NCBI GenBank assembly: GCA_017436025.1
Contig: JAFSDX010000050.1
Span: 1 to 42,193, forward strand
Reading direction: 5' to 3'
Source: Thermoguttaceae bacterium
GTDB taxonomy: Bacteria > Planctomycetota > Planctomycetia > Pirellulales > Thermoguttaceae
Length of the DNA stretch: 42,193 nucleotides
The position numbers and the translations under genes are program-made. The notes under the pieces were generated by a model that made no database searches, had not been told where the DNA came from, and was given only the letters and a program-made list of their open reading frames with translations. Shown piece after piece: positions 31,096-41,800 of this stretch (its first letter is position 1; every line of letters starts with the position of its first letter).

Positions 31096-33252
31096 ATGAA
31101 TCGAGACGGCGAATGTTCGGGAAAATGCGCGGAGTTTAGCGGTTTCGCGGCGTCGGCGAAATACGTCGTCGGGGTCGACTTGGGAACGTCGAACTGCGAA
31201 CTGGCGTATTTGCCGACCGACGGCGCGAACGACGAAGAGCCGCGCGTTCTCGAAATCCCGCAATTTGTCGCGACGTCGACGGTCGAACTGCGCGATAAGT
31301 TGCCGTCGGCGCTTTACGTCGGGCCGGAGGAGGAGCGCGGGTTGGCCGATTGGCGCCTGCCTTGGAACGAAACGGCGCTCGACGGCGACGCGGAGCCGGG
31401 CGAAGTCGGCGGCGAAATCGATAAAGACGATAAACCCGGCAAAGACGGCAAAAGCGGTAAGGGCGGCTTCTTCCGCAAAATCTTCGGAATCGGTTCCGGC
31501 GGCGAGAAAACCGGCGCCGCGCGACCGAGCGGAACGTCGAACCCGAACGCGCTTTACCTCGTCGGCGAAATCGCGTTGCGTCGGGCCGCCGAGACGCCGG
31601 AGCGAACGGTCGTTTCGGCGAAATCTTGGCTGACGCATTCCCGAGTCGACCGTCGCGAGCCGATTTTGCCTTGGGGCGCGCCGGACGGAACGTCGCGGGT
31701 TTCGCCGGTCGAAGCGTCGCGGCGGTACTTGGCGCACTTGGCCGCCGCTTGGAATAACGCGTTCCCGGACGCGCCGATTTTCGAGCAACAGGTCGTTTTG
31801 ACCGTTCCGGCGTCGTTCGACGAAAGCGCTCGGGAACTGACGCGGGAGGCGGCGGTTGGCGCCGGTTTCAATCCGGAGACGCTGATTTTCCTCGAAGAAC
31901 CGTCGGCGGCGACATACGCTTGGTTGGCGCAAAAGGGGAACGCTTGGCGCAAGGAATTGACCGTCGGCGACGTCGCGCTCGTTTGCGACGTCGGGGGCGG
32001 AACGACCGACCTTTCGTTGATTCGCGTCGAGGAGGAAGGCGGCGACCTCGTTTTGAATCGGTTGGCGGTTGGAAATCGGCTCCTGCTCGGCGGGGACAAC
32101 GTCGACTTGGCGCTCGCGCATCGGGCCGCCGCGCTCTTCGCCGAGAAGGGAACGAAGTTGAACCCTTGGCAAGCCGGCTCCCTTTGGCGGCAATGTCGCG
32201 ACGCGAAGGAAACGCTCCTTGGCGGTTCGGTCGCGCAAATTAGCGAGACGAGGAATATTGACGCGGATAGCGGAAATAGCGAAAATAGTAAAAACGGCGA
32301 AAACGCGCAAGGCGGCGGAGAGACGTATAAAATAACGGCGCTCGGGCGGTCGAGCCAACTGGTCGGCGGCTCCGTTTCGGTCGACTTCCCGAAAGCGGAG
32401 GCGACGGCGATCGTTTTGGACGGCTTTTTCCCGATTTGCGCCCTTGACGACCGTCCGAAACGACGCTCCGGGGCGGGACTGCGCGAAGCCGGGCTCCCGT
32501 TCGAAGCGGACGCGGCGGTTACTCGACACGTCGCGGCGTTTTTGAACTCCCGGACGGACGACGACGGCGCGCCGATTCGCCCGACGCGTTATCTCCTCAA
32601 CGGCGGCGTTTTCAAGTCGAAAGCGATCGCCGAGCGGTTCGAAGAGCAGTTGCGCGCTTGGTTCCCGGACGCGCCGCCGACGAATTTGAATCCGGACGCC
32701 GACCTCGACCGGGCCGTCGCTCGCGGCGCCGCGTTTTACGGGTTGGCGAAGCGGCGCGGCGGAATCAGGATTCGCGGGGCGTCGGCGCGCTCCTATTACA
32801 TCGGGATCGAGTCGGCGGGGTTGGCGATTCCGGGCGTTCCGCGACCGATGAAGGCGCTTTGCGTCGCGCCGGTCGGAATGGAGGAGGGAACGGAACTCGC
32901 CGTTCCGAGCGACGAGTTCGAATTGGTCGTCGGCGAACCGGCGGTCTTCCGCTTCTTCGGTTCGACGACGCGCCCGCAAGACCGCCCCGGAACGCTCCTC
33001 GACTTGGCCGAGGACGACGGCGACTTGCTCGAAACCGACCCGATCGAAACCGCGCTCGAAGCGCCGGAAATCGACGGGGAAAACGGGGAAAACGGGGAAA
33101 ACGGGAATGTCGGCGGAGCGACCGGCGGCGTCGAGTACGTCGCGACGCGCTTCCGAACGGTCGTTACCGAGTTGGGCGCGCTCGAAATTTGGTGCGAGGA
33201 AGTCGACGGCCCGCGCCGATGGAAGCTCGAGTTTAGCGTTCGCGAAGATTGA
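31096..33252 (+). CDS. Hsp70-family (DnaK-like) protein with atypical C-terminus
   Basis: From the ATG at 31096 (AGGGA about 7 bases upstream) the protein has 718 residues. It has the Hsp70/actin ATPase domain: phosphate-1 VVGVDLGTSN (24-33), LTVPASFDE, phosphate-2 CDVGGGTTDLSLI (about 295-307), and the adenosine motif LLNGGVFKS (about 498-506). A Lys/Gly-rich insert (about 105-145, DDKPGKDGKSGKGG) splits lobe I. After about residue 545 there is no DnaK substrate-binding beta-sandwich plus helical lid or EEVD-type tail; instead a different beta-rich domain with an ENGENGENGN spacer follows. Such Hsp70 relatives occur in many bacteria without a clear role. No dnaJ or grpE is nearby, so dnaK itself is unlikely. 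The upstream TTG start at 31066 is rejected. Confidence 0.85.
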   Translation: MNRDGECSGKCAEFSGFAASAKYVVGVDLGTSNCELAYLPTDGANDEEPRVLEIPQFVATSTVELRDKLPSALYVGPEEERGLADWRLPWNETALDGDAEPGEVGGEIDKDDKPGKDGKSGKGGFFRKIFGIGSGGEKTGAARPSGTSNPNALYLVGEIALRRAAETPERTVVSAKSWLTHSRVDRREPILPWGAPDGTSRVSPVEASRRYLAHLAAAWNNAFPDAPIFEQQVVLTVPASFDESARELTREAAVGAGFNPETLIFLEEPSAATYAWLAQKGNAWRKELTVGDVALVCDVGGGTTDLSLIRVEEEGGDLVLNRLAVGNRLLLGGDNVDLALAHRAAALFAEKGTKLNPWQAGSLWRQCRDAKETLLGGSVAQISETRNIDADSGNSENSKNGENAQGGGETYKITALGRSSQLVGGSVSVDFPKAEATAIVLDGFFPICALDDRPKRRSGAGLREAGLPFEADAAVTRHVAAFLNSRTDDDGAPIRPTRYLLNGGVFKSKAIAERFEEQLRAWFPDAPPTNLNPDADLDRAVARGAAFYGLAKRRGGIRIRGASARSYYIGIESAGLAIPGVPRPMKALCVAPVGMEEGTELAVPSDEFELVVGEPAVFRFFGSTTRPQDRPGTLLDLAEDDGDLLETDPIETALEAPEIDGENGENGENGNVGGATGGVEYVATRFRTVVTELGALEIWCEEVDGPRRWKLEFSVRED

Positions 33253-33398
33253 CGCGGAAGCGGCGAAGTAAACGAAATTAACGGGATTAACGATTTTGAC
33301 GCTTTTGCTTGCTCGCGTCGGGAAAACGGGCGCCTTTGCGTTCCGTTCTGCGTCGGCGAAGCGGCGGAAAAATCGTTAAAACCGATTTAAATACTCGA

Positions 33399-33414
33399 AA
33401 TTATTCGAATAATT
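33399..33414. promoter_or_regulatory. Perfect 16-bp palindrome upstream of the ACT-domain gene
   Basis: AATTATTCGAATAATT is a perfect inverted repeat with no spacer, 51 bases before the ATG at 33465. Its place and symmetry suit a dimeric repressor or activator site, and it overlaps the most promoter-like A/T-rich stretch of the spacer. Confidence 0.5.
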
Positions 33415-33464
33415 AAGCTGGTAATCAACCGAGTAACAACGCAAGCGAAAAAGAGGAAAATTCG

Positions 33465-34028
33465 ATGAGCTGCGGATATGTGATTAACGTTACGGCTATC
33501 GACCGTCCGGGTATCGTCGCCGGAGTCAGTTCGGCTATTAAGAATTTGGGCGGCAATATCGAATCGTGCAGCCAAACGGTTCTCGACGGTTATTTTACGC
33601 TCATTATGACTTTTTCGTTGCAAGAAAGCGTCGACGCGGACGAACTGAAAGCGAAAATTTTGCAAGAAAAGGGGCTCGAAGGCTGTCAAGCGGTGCTTTT
33701 GGCGACGACCGACGCGAAAAAAACGACCGAGACGCCGGAGTCGAATATCTTCGTCATCACCGCGTTCGGCAAGGACTCGGAAGGGATCGTCGCGCAATTC
33801 ACCCGTTACCTCGGCGATAAGGAAATCAACATCGTCGACCTTTACGGCAACATCACTCCGGAAGGCGACTTCGTTCTGATCGGGCAAGTCGAAGTCGACC
33901 CGAAACTCGATATCCAAAATATCAAATACGACCTTGAAGCGCTCGGCGAACAAGTCGGCTTTACCGTTCGGATTCAACACAATAATATTTTTGTCGCGAC
34001 GAACCATATTCGTCTCAATCGACGATAA
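33465..34028 (+). CDS. Double ACT-domain protein (GcvR-like)
   Basis: A 187-residue protein with two ACT modules: residues about 3-75 (VINVTAIDRPGIVAGVSSAIKNLGGNIES) and about 92-170 (FVITAFGKDSEGIVAQFTRYLGDKEINIVDL). The DRPGIV and DSEGIV turns are the classic small-ligand sites between subunits. The arrangement is that of GcvR-type regulators, which sense amino acids, but no gcv gene is nearby and no DNA-binding domain is present, so the partner is unknown. AGAGGAAAA lies before the ATG. A 16-bp palindrome sits upstream, and a hairpin separates it from the thioesterase gene. Confidence 0.88.
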   Translation: MSCGYVINVTAIDRPGIVAGVSSAIKNLGGNIESCSQTVLDGYFTLIMTFSLQESVDADELKAKILQEKGLEGCQAVLLATTDAKKTTETPESNIFVITAFGKDSEGIVAQFTRYLGDKEINIVDLYGNITPEGDFVLIGQVEVDPKLDIQNIKYDLEALGEQVGFTVRIQHNNIFVATNHIRLNRR

Positions 34029-34046
34029 AGTTTTGATTGTCGGGCG

Positions 34047-34081
34047 CGCGCCGTTTCGACTGTAAAGAGGCAAACGGCGCG
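34047..34081 (+). terminator. Hairpin between the ACT and thioesterase genes
   Basis: CGCGCCGTTT (34047-34056) pairs perfectly with 34072-34081 across a 15-base loop. No T-run follows, so it may attenuate or stabilise rather than terminate. Confidence 0.4.
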
Positions 34082-34184
34082 GAAAACAGGAGGAAACGAA
34101 CGCGACGCAAAGCGCGGCGCGTTCGTATAGGGGCGTTTGCGCCTTGTTGTTGGCAAAACGGGAAAAATAGGAAAGAGAAACGGA

Positions 34185-34601
34185 ATGGCGGAGATTGCTT
34201 ACATCGGAGCGGAAAAGCAACGCGAACGAATGCTCGCCGACAAATTTATTTGCAATTTGCTCGGCGTCGAGCTGATCGAGGCGGGCGTCGGGACGGCGCG
34301 CGCCGAGTTGACCTTGCGTCCGGAGCATATGAACGGCGTCGGCGTTTGCCAAGGCGGCGTCCTCTTTTCTATCGCCGATTTCGCGTTCGCCGCCGCTTGT
34401 AATTACGCCGAAGAGCCGGTTATCGGGATCGAAGTCTCGATTTCTTACTGCAAATCCGTTAAATCCGGCAAAATCGTCGCCGAAGCGACGGAAATTTCTC
34501 GGACTCGTTCGATGGCGCTCGCCGAGGTTCGCGTTACGGACGAGGCGGGAACGCTCCTCTGCGTCGCTCGCGGTCGCGGTTACGTTCTGCAAGCGCGTTG
34601 A
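34185..34601 (+). CDS. PaaI-type hotdog-fold acyl-CoA thioesterase
   Basis: A 138-residue single hotdog domain. The family signature HMNGVGVCQGGVLFSIADFAF (about residues 50-70) holds the Asn, the Gly-Gly turn and the Asp used for thioester hydrolysis in PaaI. AIEVSISYCKSV-type strands and a short VTDEAGTLLC hairpin complete the fold. It likely hydrolyses an aryl- or acyl-CoA; no phenylacetate genes are present, so the name paaI is not used. I chose the ATG at 34185; the longer TTG start at 34137 adds a basic leader with no family match. A purine-rich AGGAAAGAG lies about 8 bases upstream. Confidence 0.85.
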   Translation: MAEIAYIGAEKQRERMLADKFICNLLGVELIEAGVGTARAELTLRPEHMNGVGVCQGGVLFSIADFAFAAACNYAEEPVIGIEVSISYCKSVKSGKIVAEATEISRTRSMALAEVRVTDEAGTLLCVARGRGYVLQAR

Positions 34602-34773
34602 GACAAAACGCCCGTCTTGCCCTACTCGCCTATTTTAGCGTCGCGTCGTTGGGGGCGATAATATCGTCGTCGGCGACTTTGCCGGTCGCGACGCTTATTA
34701 GGGTTGCGCGGTCTTTTAGGCGGAGACGTAAAACGCGGCTGAAGGAAACGGCGGGGGAACCGTTCGGGGGGGC

Positions 34774-34801
34774 TTGACCCGTCGCGTTTTCGGCGCACAA
34801 T
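34774..34801 (+). promoter_or_regulatory. Candidate sigma70 promoter for purH
   Basis: TTGACC (34774-34779, 5 of 6), a 16-base spacer and CACAAT (34796-34801, 4 of 6). The predicted leader is about 75 bases. No purine riboswitch fold was recognised in it. Confidence 0.4.
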
Positions 34802-34883
34802 AGTAAAAGGACGTGTTTTTCTAAAGGCGCGGCGCTTCCTTAGTCGGGGGCCGCGATTACGCAACGTTTAAGAAAGGTTAAAA

Positions 34884-36443
<1,560 letters not shown>

Positions 36444-36500
36444 TCGACGGCGAACGAACGGGCGGCGGTCGCGTTTGAGGCGAGCGTCGATCTCAATAGG

Positions 36501-36529
36501 CGACGATTCGGCGTTTCGACGCCGCGTCG
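36501..36529 (+). terminator. Possible transcription end of purH
   Basis: A two-part stem: CGACG (36501-36505) and CGGCG (36509-36513) pair with CGCCG (36520-36524) and CGTCG (36525-36529), with a 3-base bulge and a 6-base loop. There is no T-run immediately after; a nine-T run comes about 20 bases later at 36551-36559. Confidence 0.4.
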
Positions 36530-36603
36530 TCGCGTTCGATTTTGGATTCGTTTTTTTTTGAAAAACGTCGAGCGGTCGGTTTGCGCGACGACCGTCGTTT
36601 GAT

Positions 36604-36611
36604 GTGATAAT
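36604..36611 (+). promoter_or_regulatory. Extended -10 element nearly abutting the PolX-like start
   Basis: An extended -10 (TG, one base, GATAAT at 36606-36611) would start transcription near 36618, only about three bases before the ATG at 36621. No ribosome site precedes that ATG, so a leaderless message is plausible. Confidence 0.4.
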
Positions 36612-36620
36612 ATTCTATAT

Positions 36621-38846
36621 ATGAACAACGTCGGAATATCGAAAAAATTGGAGCAAACGGCGCGTCTTCTCGAATTTTGCGAGGGCCCGTCGCCGCTGAC
36701 CGACGAGTTGACGCGAGCGGCGGAGCGCGTTCTTCTTCTCGAAATTCCGTTGGAGTTTTTCGCGTCGGCGGCGTCGGACGAGCGCGTCGGCGCCGAACTT
36801 GACGAAGCGCTCGGCTTTTGGTTTCGCGACTTTTTTCCCGACGTCGTTTGGGCGCTGCGCGAGACGGTCGCGACCGGAACGTCGGCGTTGTTCGAGCGGG
36901 TCGCGCGGGCGGTCGAATCGGGCGTCGTCGAGTTGGCGCGAGTTCGGACGCTCGATATGCGGGCGGTCGGTTTTTTGCGCGACGCGTTCGGCGTTCGCGA
37001 CCTCGAATCGTTGAAGCGAGCTTGCGAAGCGGGCGCGCTCTCGCGGTCGCGGGAATTTTCGTCCGAAACGGAACTCGATATTCTCGACGATATTTATTTT
37101 TTGAACGCGCTCGATAAAGACGGCGTTCGCGACGGCAAAACGTCGAAGCGGGAAAGCGCGGCCGACGTTTTCGCGAGCGAGTCGTTCGGGAGCGAATTCG
37201 TTCGTTTCGCGTCGTTCGACGAACCGGCCCTTCCGCTCGACGATCCGAATCTTATTTTCAGCGCGAACGCCGAAGCGTTGGCCGATTTTATCGTTTCGGA
37301 ATTGCGCAATCCGACGAAAAAACGCGACGTCGCGGCGACGGCGAAAGCGTTCGTTTCCGAGTTCGTTTCGAAAGAGCGAATCGACGCGGCTCGCGAACAG
37401 GCGCTCGGCGTCGTCGGAAAAATTCGGCGATTTTTCGTTCCTCGCGACAATCCGACGAACGCGCGTTTGCGTTGGGAGAAAGAGGAGCGGCGGCGAGCGA
37501 GGGAAGCGCGGCGCCGCGAATCGAGGGACGGCGCGCAAGGCGGTTCGAACGGAGAGCGTTCCGAAAATTGGGACGGAGCGGTCGCGCCGGACGCTCGAAT
37601 CGAGGCGGTCGGGCCGCTCGGGCGTTCGACGGACGCGGTCGCTCGACTCGACTTTTTGATCGAAACCGACGACCCGAAAACCGCGTTCGAGCGGATTAAA
37701 AACGCCGTTTTCGTCAAGGAAACGCTCGCGGAGGACGCCCGCTTTTTAGCCGTTTCGCTCCGTCAGGAAGCGTTCGAACTGCCGTTCAACGGTCGCCCGA
37801 CGCCGGAAACGCGCCTCTTTTTTTACGCGGCGACCGAGTTCGTTTGGGGCGCCCGCAAACTTTACCTTTCGTCGACGCCGACGCATTGGGACGCGTTGCG
37901 GAAGCGAGCGGAGGAGCGCGGTTGGCGGTTGACGTCGCTCGGGCTTTACTCCGGAGCGCGACGGCTGGGCTCGCGAACGGAGCGGCGAATATACGAGAAG
38001 CTCGGCTTGCCGGAAATTCCGGTCGAGTTGCGCGAAGGGCGCGTCGAAAACGATTGGCTCGAAGCCGGAGCGCCGGAGTTGCTAACGACCGCCGATTTGC
38101 GCGGCGATTTGCACTCGCACTCCAATTTTACCGACGGAACCGGCTCGCTCGAAGAGATGGTCGCGGAGGCGCGGCGGCTCGGGCTCGATTACCTCGCCGC
38201 GACCGATCATACGAAGAACGTCGTCTCGGTCGGCGGGATGAACGACGCCGAATTTGCGCGTTATTGGGATTATATCGACGAGTTGAACGGCGTTTTGCGG
38301 CGCGAAGGAATCGATTTTCGCGTTTTGAAGGGCGCGGAAGTCGATATTCTCGACGACGGTTCGCTCGATTTGAAGGACGAAACGTTGGCGCGGGCCGATT
38401 GGGTCGTCGCGAGTTTGCACTTCGGGCTCGACCAATCGCCGGAGCGGTTGCGGCGGCGGTACGAGGGCGCGTTTCGCAACCCGTTTGTCGACGCGATCGG
38501 GCACCCGACCGAGCGAATTATCGGCGTCAAAGCGCCGATGGAGGTCGACGTCGATTTTCTCGTCGAGTCGGCGGCGCGGTTCGGAAAGTTGCTCGAGCTG
38601 AACTCGCAACCGCGGCGGCTCGATTTGCCCGTCGACGCGTTGATCGCCGCGAAAAGAGCGGGCGTTCCGGTCGTTATTTCGACTGACGCGCATTCCCCGA
38701 CGCACTTGGCTTACCTGCGTTTCGGCGTCGAGCAAGCGCGTCGCGCCGGATTGACGCGAGCCGACGTCGCGAACGCTCGGGCCTTCGCCGAGTTGACCGA
38801 GTTGCGCGCCGAGCTGAGACGACAAAGCGAACGCGGTAAAAATTGA
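36621..38846 (+). CDS. PolX-like protein with degenerate polymerase and intact PHP domain
   Basis: A 741-residue protein with the order of bacterial PolX. An N-terminal helical/HhH region (about 3-160, VGISKKLEQTARLLEFCEG; VRDLESLKRACEAGALS) is followed by a degenerate palm (about 325-475, ending LGLPEIPVELREGR) and a C-terminal PHP phosphoesterase domain (493-741). In PolX the palm reads GDLDFLV with two metal Asp; here AVARLDFLIE (339-348) keeps D344 but has Arg342 in place of the first Asp, and the third Asp is not found (AFELPF). The PHP ligands are complete: DLHSHS, FTDG, ATDHTK, GAEVDI, ASLHF, IGHPTE, STDAHS. An Arg/Glu-rich linker lies at 280-310. It probably works as a nuclease or phosphatase rather than a polymerase. 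Confidence 0.85.
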   Translation: MNNVGISKKLEQTARLLEFCEGPSPLTDELTRAAERVLLLEIPLEFFASAASDERVGAELDEALGFWFRDFFPDVVWALRETVATGTSALFERVARAVESGVVELARVRTLDMRAVGFLRDAFGVRDLESLKRACEAGALSRSREFSSETELDILDDIYFLNALDKDGVRDGKTSKRESAADVFASESFGSEFVRFASFDEPALPLDDPNLIFSANAEALADFIVSELRNPTKKRDVAATAKAFVSEFVSKERIDAAREQALGVVGKIRRFFVPRDNPTNARLRWEKEERRRAREARRRESRDGAQGGSNGERSENWDGAVAPDARIEAVGPLGRSTDAVARLDFLIETDDPKTAFERIKNAVFVKETLAEDARFLAVSLRQEAFELPFNGRPTPETRLFFYAATEFVWGARKLYLSSTPTHWDALRKRAEERGWRLTSLGLYSGARRLGSRTERRIYEKLGLPEIPVELREGRVENDWLEAGAPELLTTADLRGDLHSHSNFTDGTGSLEEMVAEARRLGLDYLAATDHTKNVVSVGGMNDAEFARYWDYIDELNGVLRREGIDFRVLKGAEVDILDDGSLDLKDETLARADWVVASLHFGLDQSPERLRRRYEGAFRNPFVDAIGHPTERIIGVKAPMEVDVDFLVESAARFGKLLELNSQPRRLDLPVDALIAAKRAGVPVVISTDAHSPTHLAYLRFGVEQARRAGLTRADVANARAFAELTELRAELRRQSERGKN

Positions 38847-38880
38847 ATATTGAAGCGAATACCTTTCCTTGTTGCGAGCG

Positions 38881-41800
38881 ATGAATAGATTAACGACGTT
38901 TTTGGGGCGGTTTTGCGTTTTGGCGGCGTTGATCGCGGCGCCTTGGGCCAACGTCGGCGCCGACGCGAAAAATTTCCGGATTTTGCTCTATTTAACGCTA
39001 GCGAGCGGAATATTCGCTTTCGTTTCGCTTTGGACGACGCCGCGTCGCGAACGTCGAACGAACTCTTATTTCGGAACGCTTGCGACGGCGATTCCGTTGG
39101 CGTTGGGGTTGGGGCTCGCCGTCGCGCAATTTTTGCCTCTTTCCGACGCGACGTTGGCCCGCGTTTCGCCCCGCGTTCTCGAGTTGAAAGCCGAGCTTTT
39201 GCCGCCGGATTTCGACGAAGCGTCCGACGTCCCGACGCTCGACGCGTTCGCCGATTCCGAATTTCAAGCGCCCGCGCCGCTCGACGAAACGAAAGAGGCG
39301 GCGTTGCGCGAAGCGTTGAGCGACCCGTTTTCGTTCGACGCGGAGGCGCCGCTCGACCTGCAAAGCGCGACGGCGGTCGACGCGGCGGTAGAGCGAGCGT
39401 TTTTGCCGGCGGACGCTCCGGCGCGGAACGCTTGGGGGCGGTCGATCAGCGTTTATCCGCTCGCGACGCGCGAAACGACGTTGATTTTTGGAACGGCGTT
39501 GATTTTCTTTTTGTCGGCGGCTTTTTTGTTTAATTCGAGCGCTTCGCGTCGCTTTCTTTGGAGCGCGGTCGCGCTGAACGGTTTGGCGGTCGCGCTCTTT
39601 TGTCTCGCCGGGCGCGCGAATCCGGCGATCTTTGAGAACGAAGCGGTTGTCGATTGGTTGACGGAGAAACGGTTTACCCCGTTTGAGCGGTTATTCGTCG
39701 ACGACGCGGGAGCGTCGACGTTGGAAACGGACGAAAACTCCCTTCCCTTAAAGGGGCGATACGGGATGTACGTCAACAAGAACGCCGCGGGCGGTTACTT
39801 AGTTCTTTGTTTCGCGGCGGCGCTCGGCCCGGTCGTTTTAGCGTTTTTGAAAACGGCGCGCGTTCTCGATAAAGAGCGGGCCGGTCGCAATCGCGAACGC
39901 GCCGAGGCGGAGCGTTGGAGCGACGTTTATCAACCGCGACGCGGAGCGTTTTGGAAAGAAAAACTCGGCGATTTTTTCGACCTTTTCGACCGCCGATTCG
40001 TCGTTTGGTCTTGCGTCGCCGGGTTGATTTTAGGAGCGATTTTCGCTTCGTTGTCGCGCGGCGCTTCGGTCGCGGCGTTCGTCGGTTTGTTGGGAACGTT
40101 GATCGTTCTCGCGTTTCGAAAAGAGGGACGCCGATATTGGCCCGCCGCCGTCGCGTTGGGGGCGGTCGCGTTGACGTTCGTCGTTTGGACGGGATTGGCG
40201 CAACGGGTCGACGCTCGGATGGCGACGCTTGTCGAGGAGGACGTCGAAACCGGCGAAACGGCGGTCAAAAGCGATTCGCGTTGGGAGAACTGGCGCGCCG
40301 CCGCCCAAACTTCGCGCGATTATCCTTGGTTCGGTTCCGGCTTGGGGACGTATTATATCGCGAATTATCGCAACGACGAAGTACTTAAGTTTGGAAAATT
40401 GTTTTATTACGCCGAAAATTCGTTTGTGCAAACGCGATTGGAAATGGGGCGCGTCGGCGTTTTGTTGTACGTTTTAACTTACGTCGCGCTTTTCGGTTGC
40501 GTCGGGCGTTTGCTCGTCGGAAAGCGGAGTCGCGAGACGTTGGCGGTCGGTTGCGTTGGAATTTGCTTAATAATCGGCCAATTTTTAGCGTCGACGGGAG
40601 ATTTCGGCATTTATCTTCCGGCGAATCTTTTCCTTTTCGCGGCGCTTTGCGGGTCTTGCGTCGCGCGGAAAAACGTTCGAAAATGGGAGAAGTTGGAGGC
40701 GGCGTTGGCGAGCGCGTCGACGCGGCCTCAAGCGGTTCGCGAAGAGCGACGGGCGACGCGGCGCGAGCGGGGCGGAGCGGCGGTCGCGTCGGCGTTGTTG
40801 CTCGGCGTTTTGCTCGGCGCTCCTTGGGCGTTGCGCGAAAACGCCGACGCCGTCGAGCGAACCCGATTGTTGGACGCGCAAAACGAAATTAAATCGTCGA
40901 TCGCGAAGGTCGAGTCGCCCGAGCGTCCGCAAGACGAAACGTTCTTTTTCGCGCTTCCGGCGTCGGCGACGGTCGACGCGACGCTCGACGATTTGCGAGC
41001 GTTCCTCGAGCGGCGCGACGACTCGTACAAAGCGCGAGCGGCGGCGGCTTATTTGGAACAGGCGCGGTTTCGGATCGAGCAATTCGAAACGTTGCGCGAG
41101 GCGGAAGAGGAAGCGACGGACGAGGAGCTTTGGGCGCAAACGGCGCCGGAGTATTGGGAGGCCTCGTTGCGACATTACCGCCGCTTAGGTTTCGACGCGG
41201 CGGCCGCGGCTCAGCGTTCGGACGAGCGGATCGCCGACGTTTTTCCCCGAATTTTAGCCGATTGGACGGCGGCGCGGCGCCTTTGTCCGCTCGAACCGGT
41301 CGCGCATATTAGGCTTGCGAAGTCGTTGGCTTTTGCGACGCCGATCGTTTGGGCGCGAGAGCGCGAAGCGGTCGAATTGGCGGCGCGCCGCGTCGCAAAG
41401 ACGGCGCCGTTCGACGCCCGCGCTCTTTTCGACGCGGGACGCGAACTTTTCCGAACCGACGCCGAGCGGATTTGGTCGAAATTTTGGCGCCGTTCGTCGG
41501 AATTTTCGAGCGGTTATTGGTTGGCGGCGTTAAACGCGATCGAATTGGGGACGCCGCCCTCGAAATGGGAAGCGTTCGTCGCCGAGATTATGCCGAACGA
41601 TCCGAGAAGAGCGCGCGAAGCGGCGGCGCGATATTATCCGAGGCGGAGCGAAACGTCGCTTTTCGACGCGACGATGAAGAGCGCCGAGAGCGTTTTCGAA
41701 ACGATTCCGCAAGAGGAACGAGATTACGTTTATTGTACCGAACGCGCAATTTTTGAAAAATATCGCGAAAATTACGAGGAAGCCGAAGCGAATTTTCGCG

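Noticed and set aside
30433..32979. 848-codon minus-strand ORF opposite the HAD and Hsp70-like genes
   Set aside because: Spans two genes and their spacer on the other strand, extremely Arg-rich, no recognisable domain.
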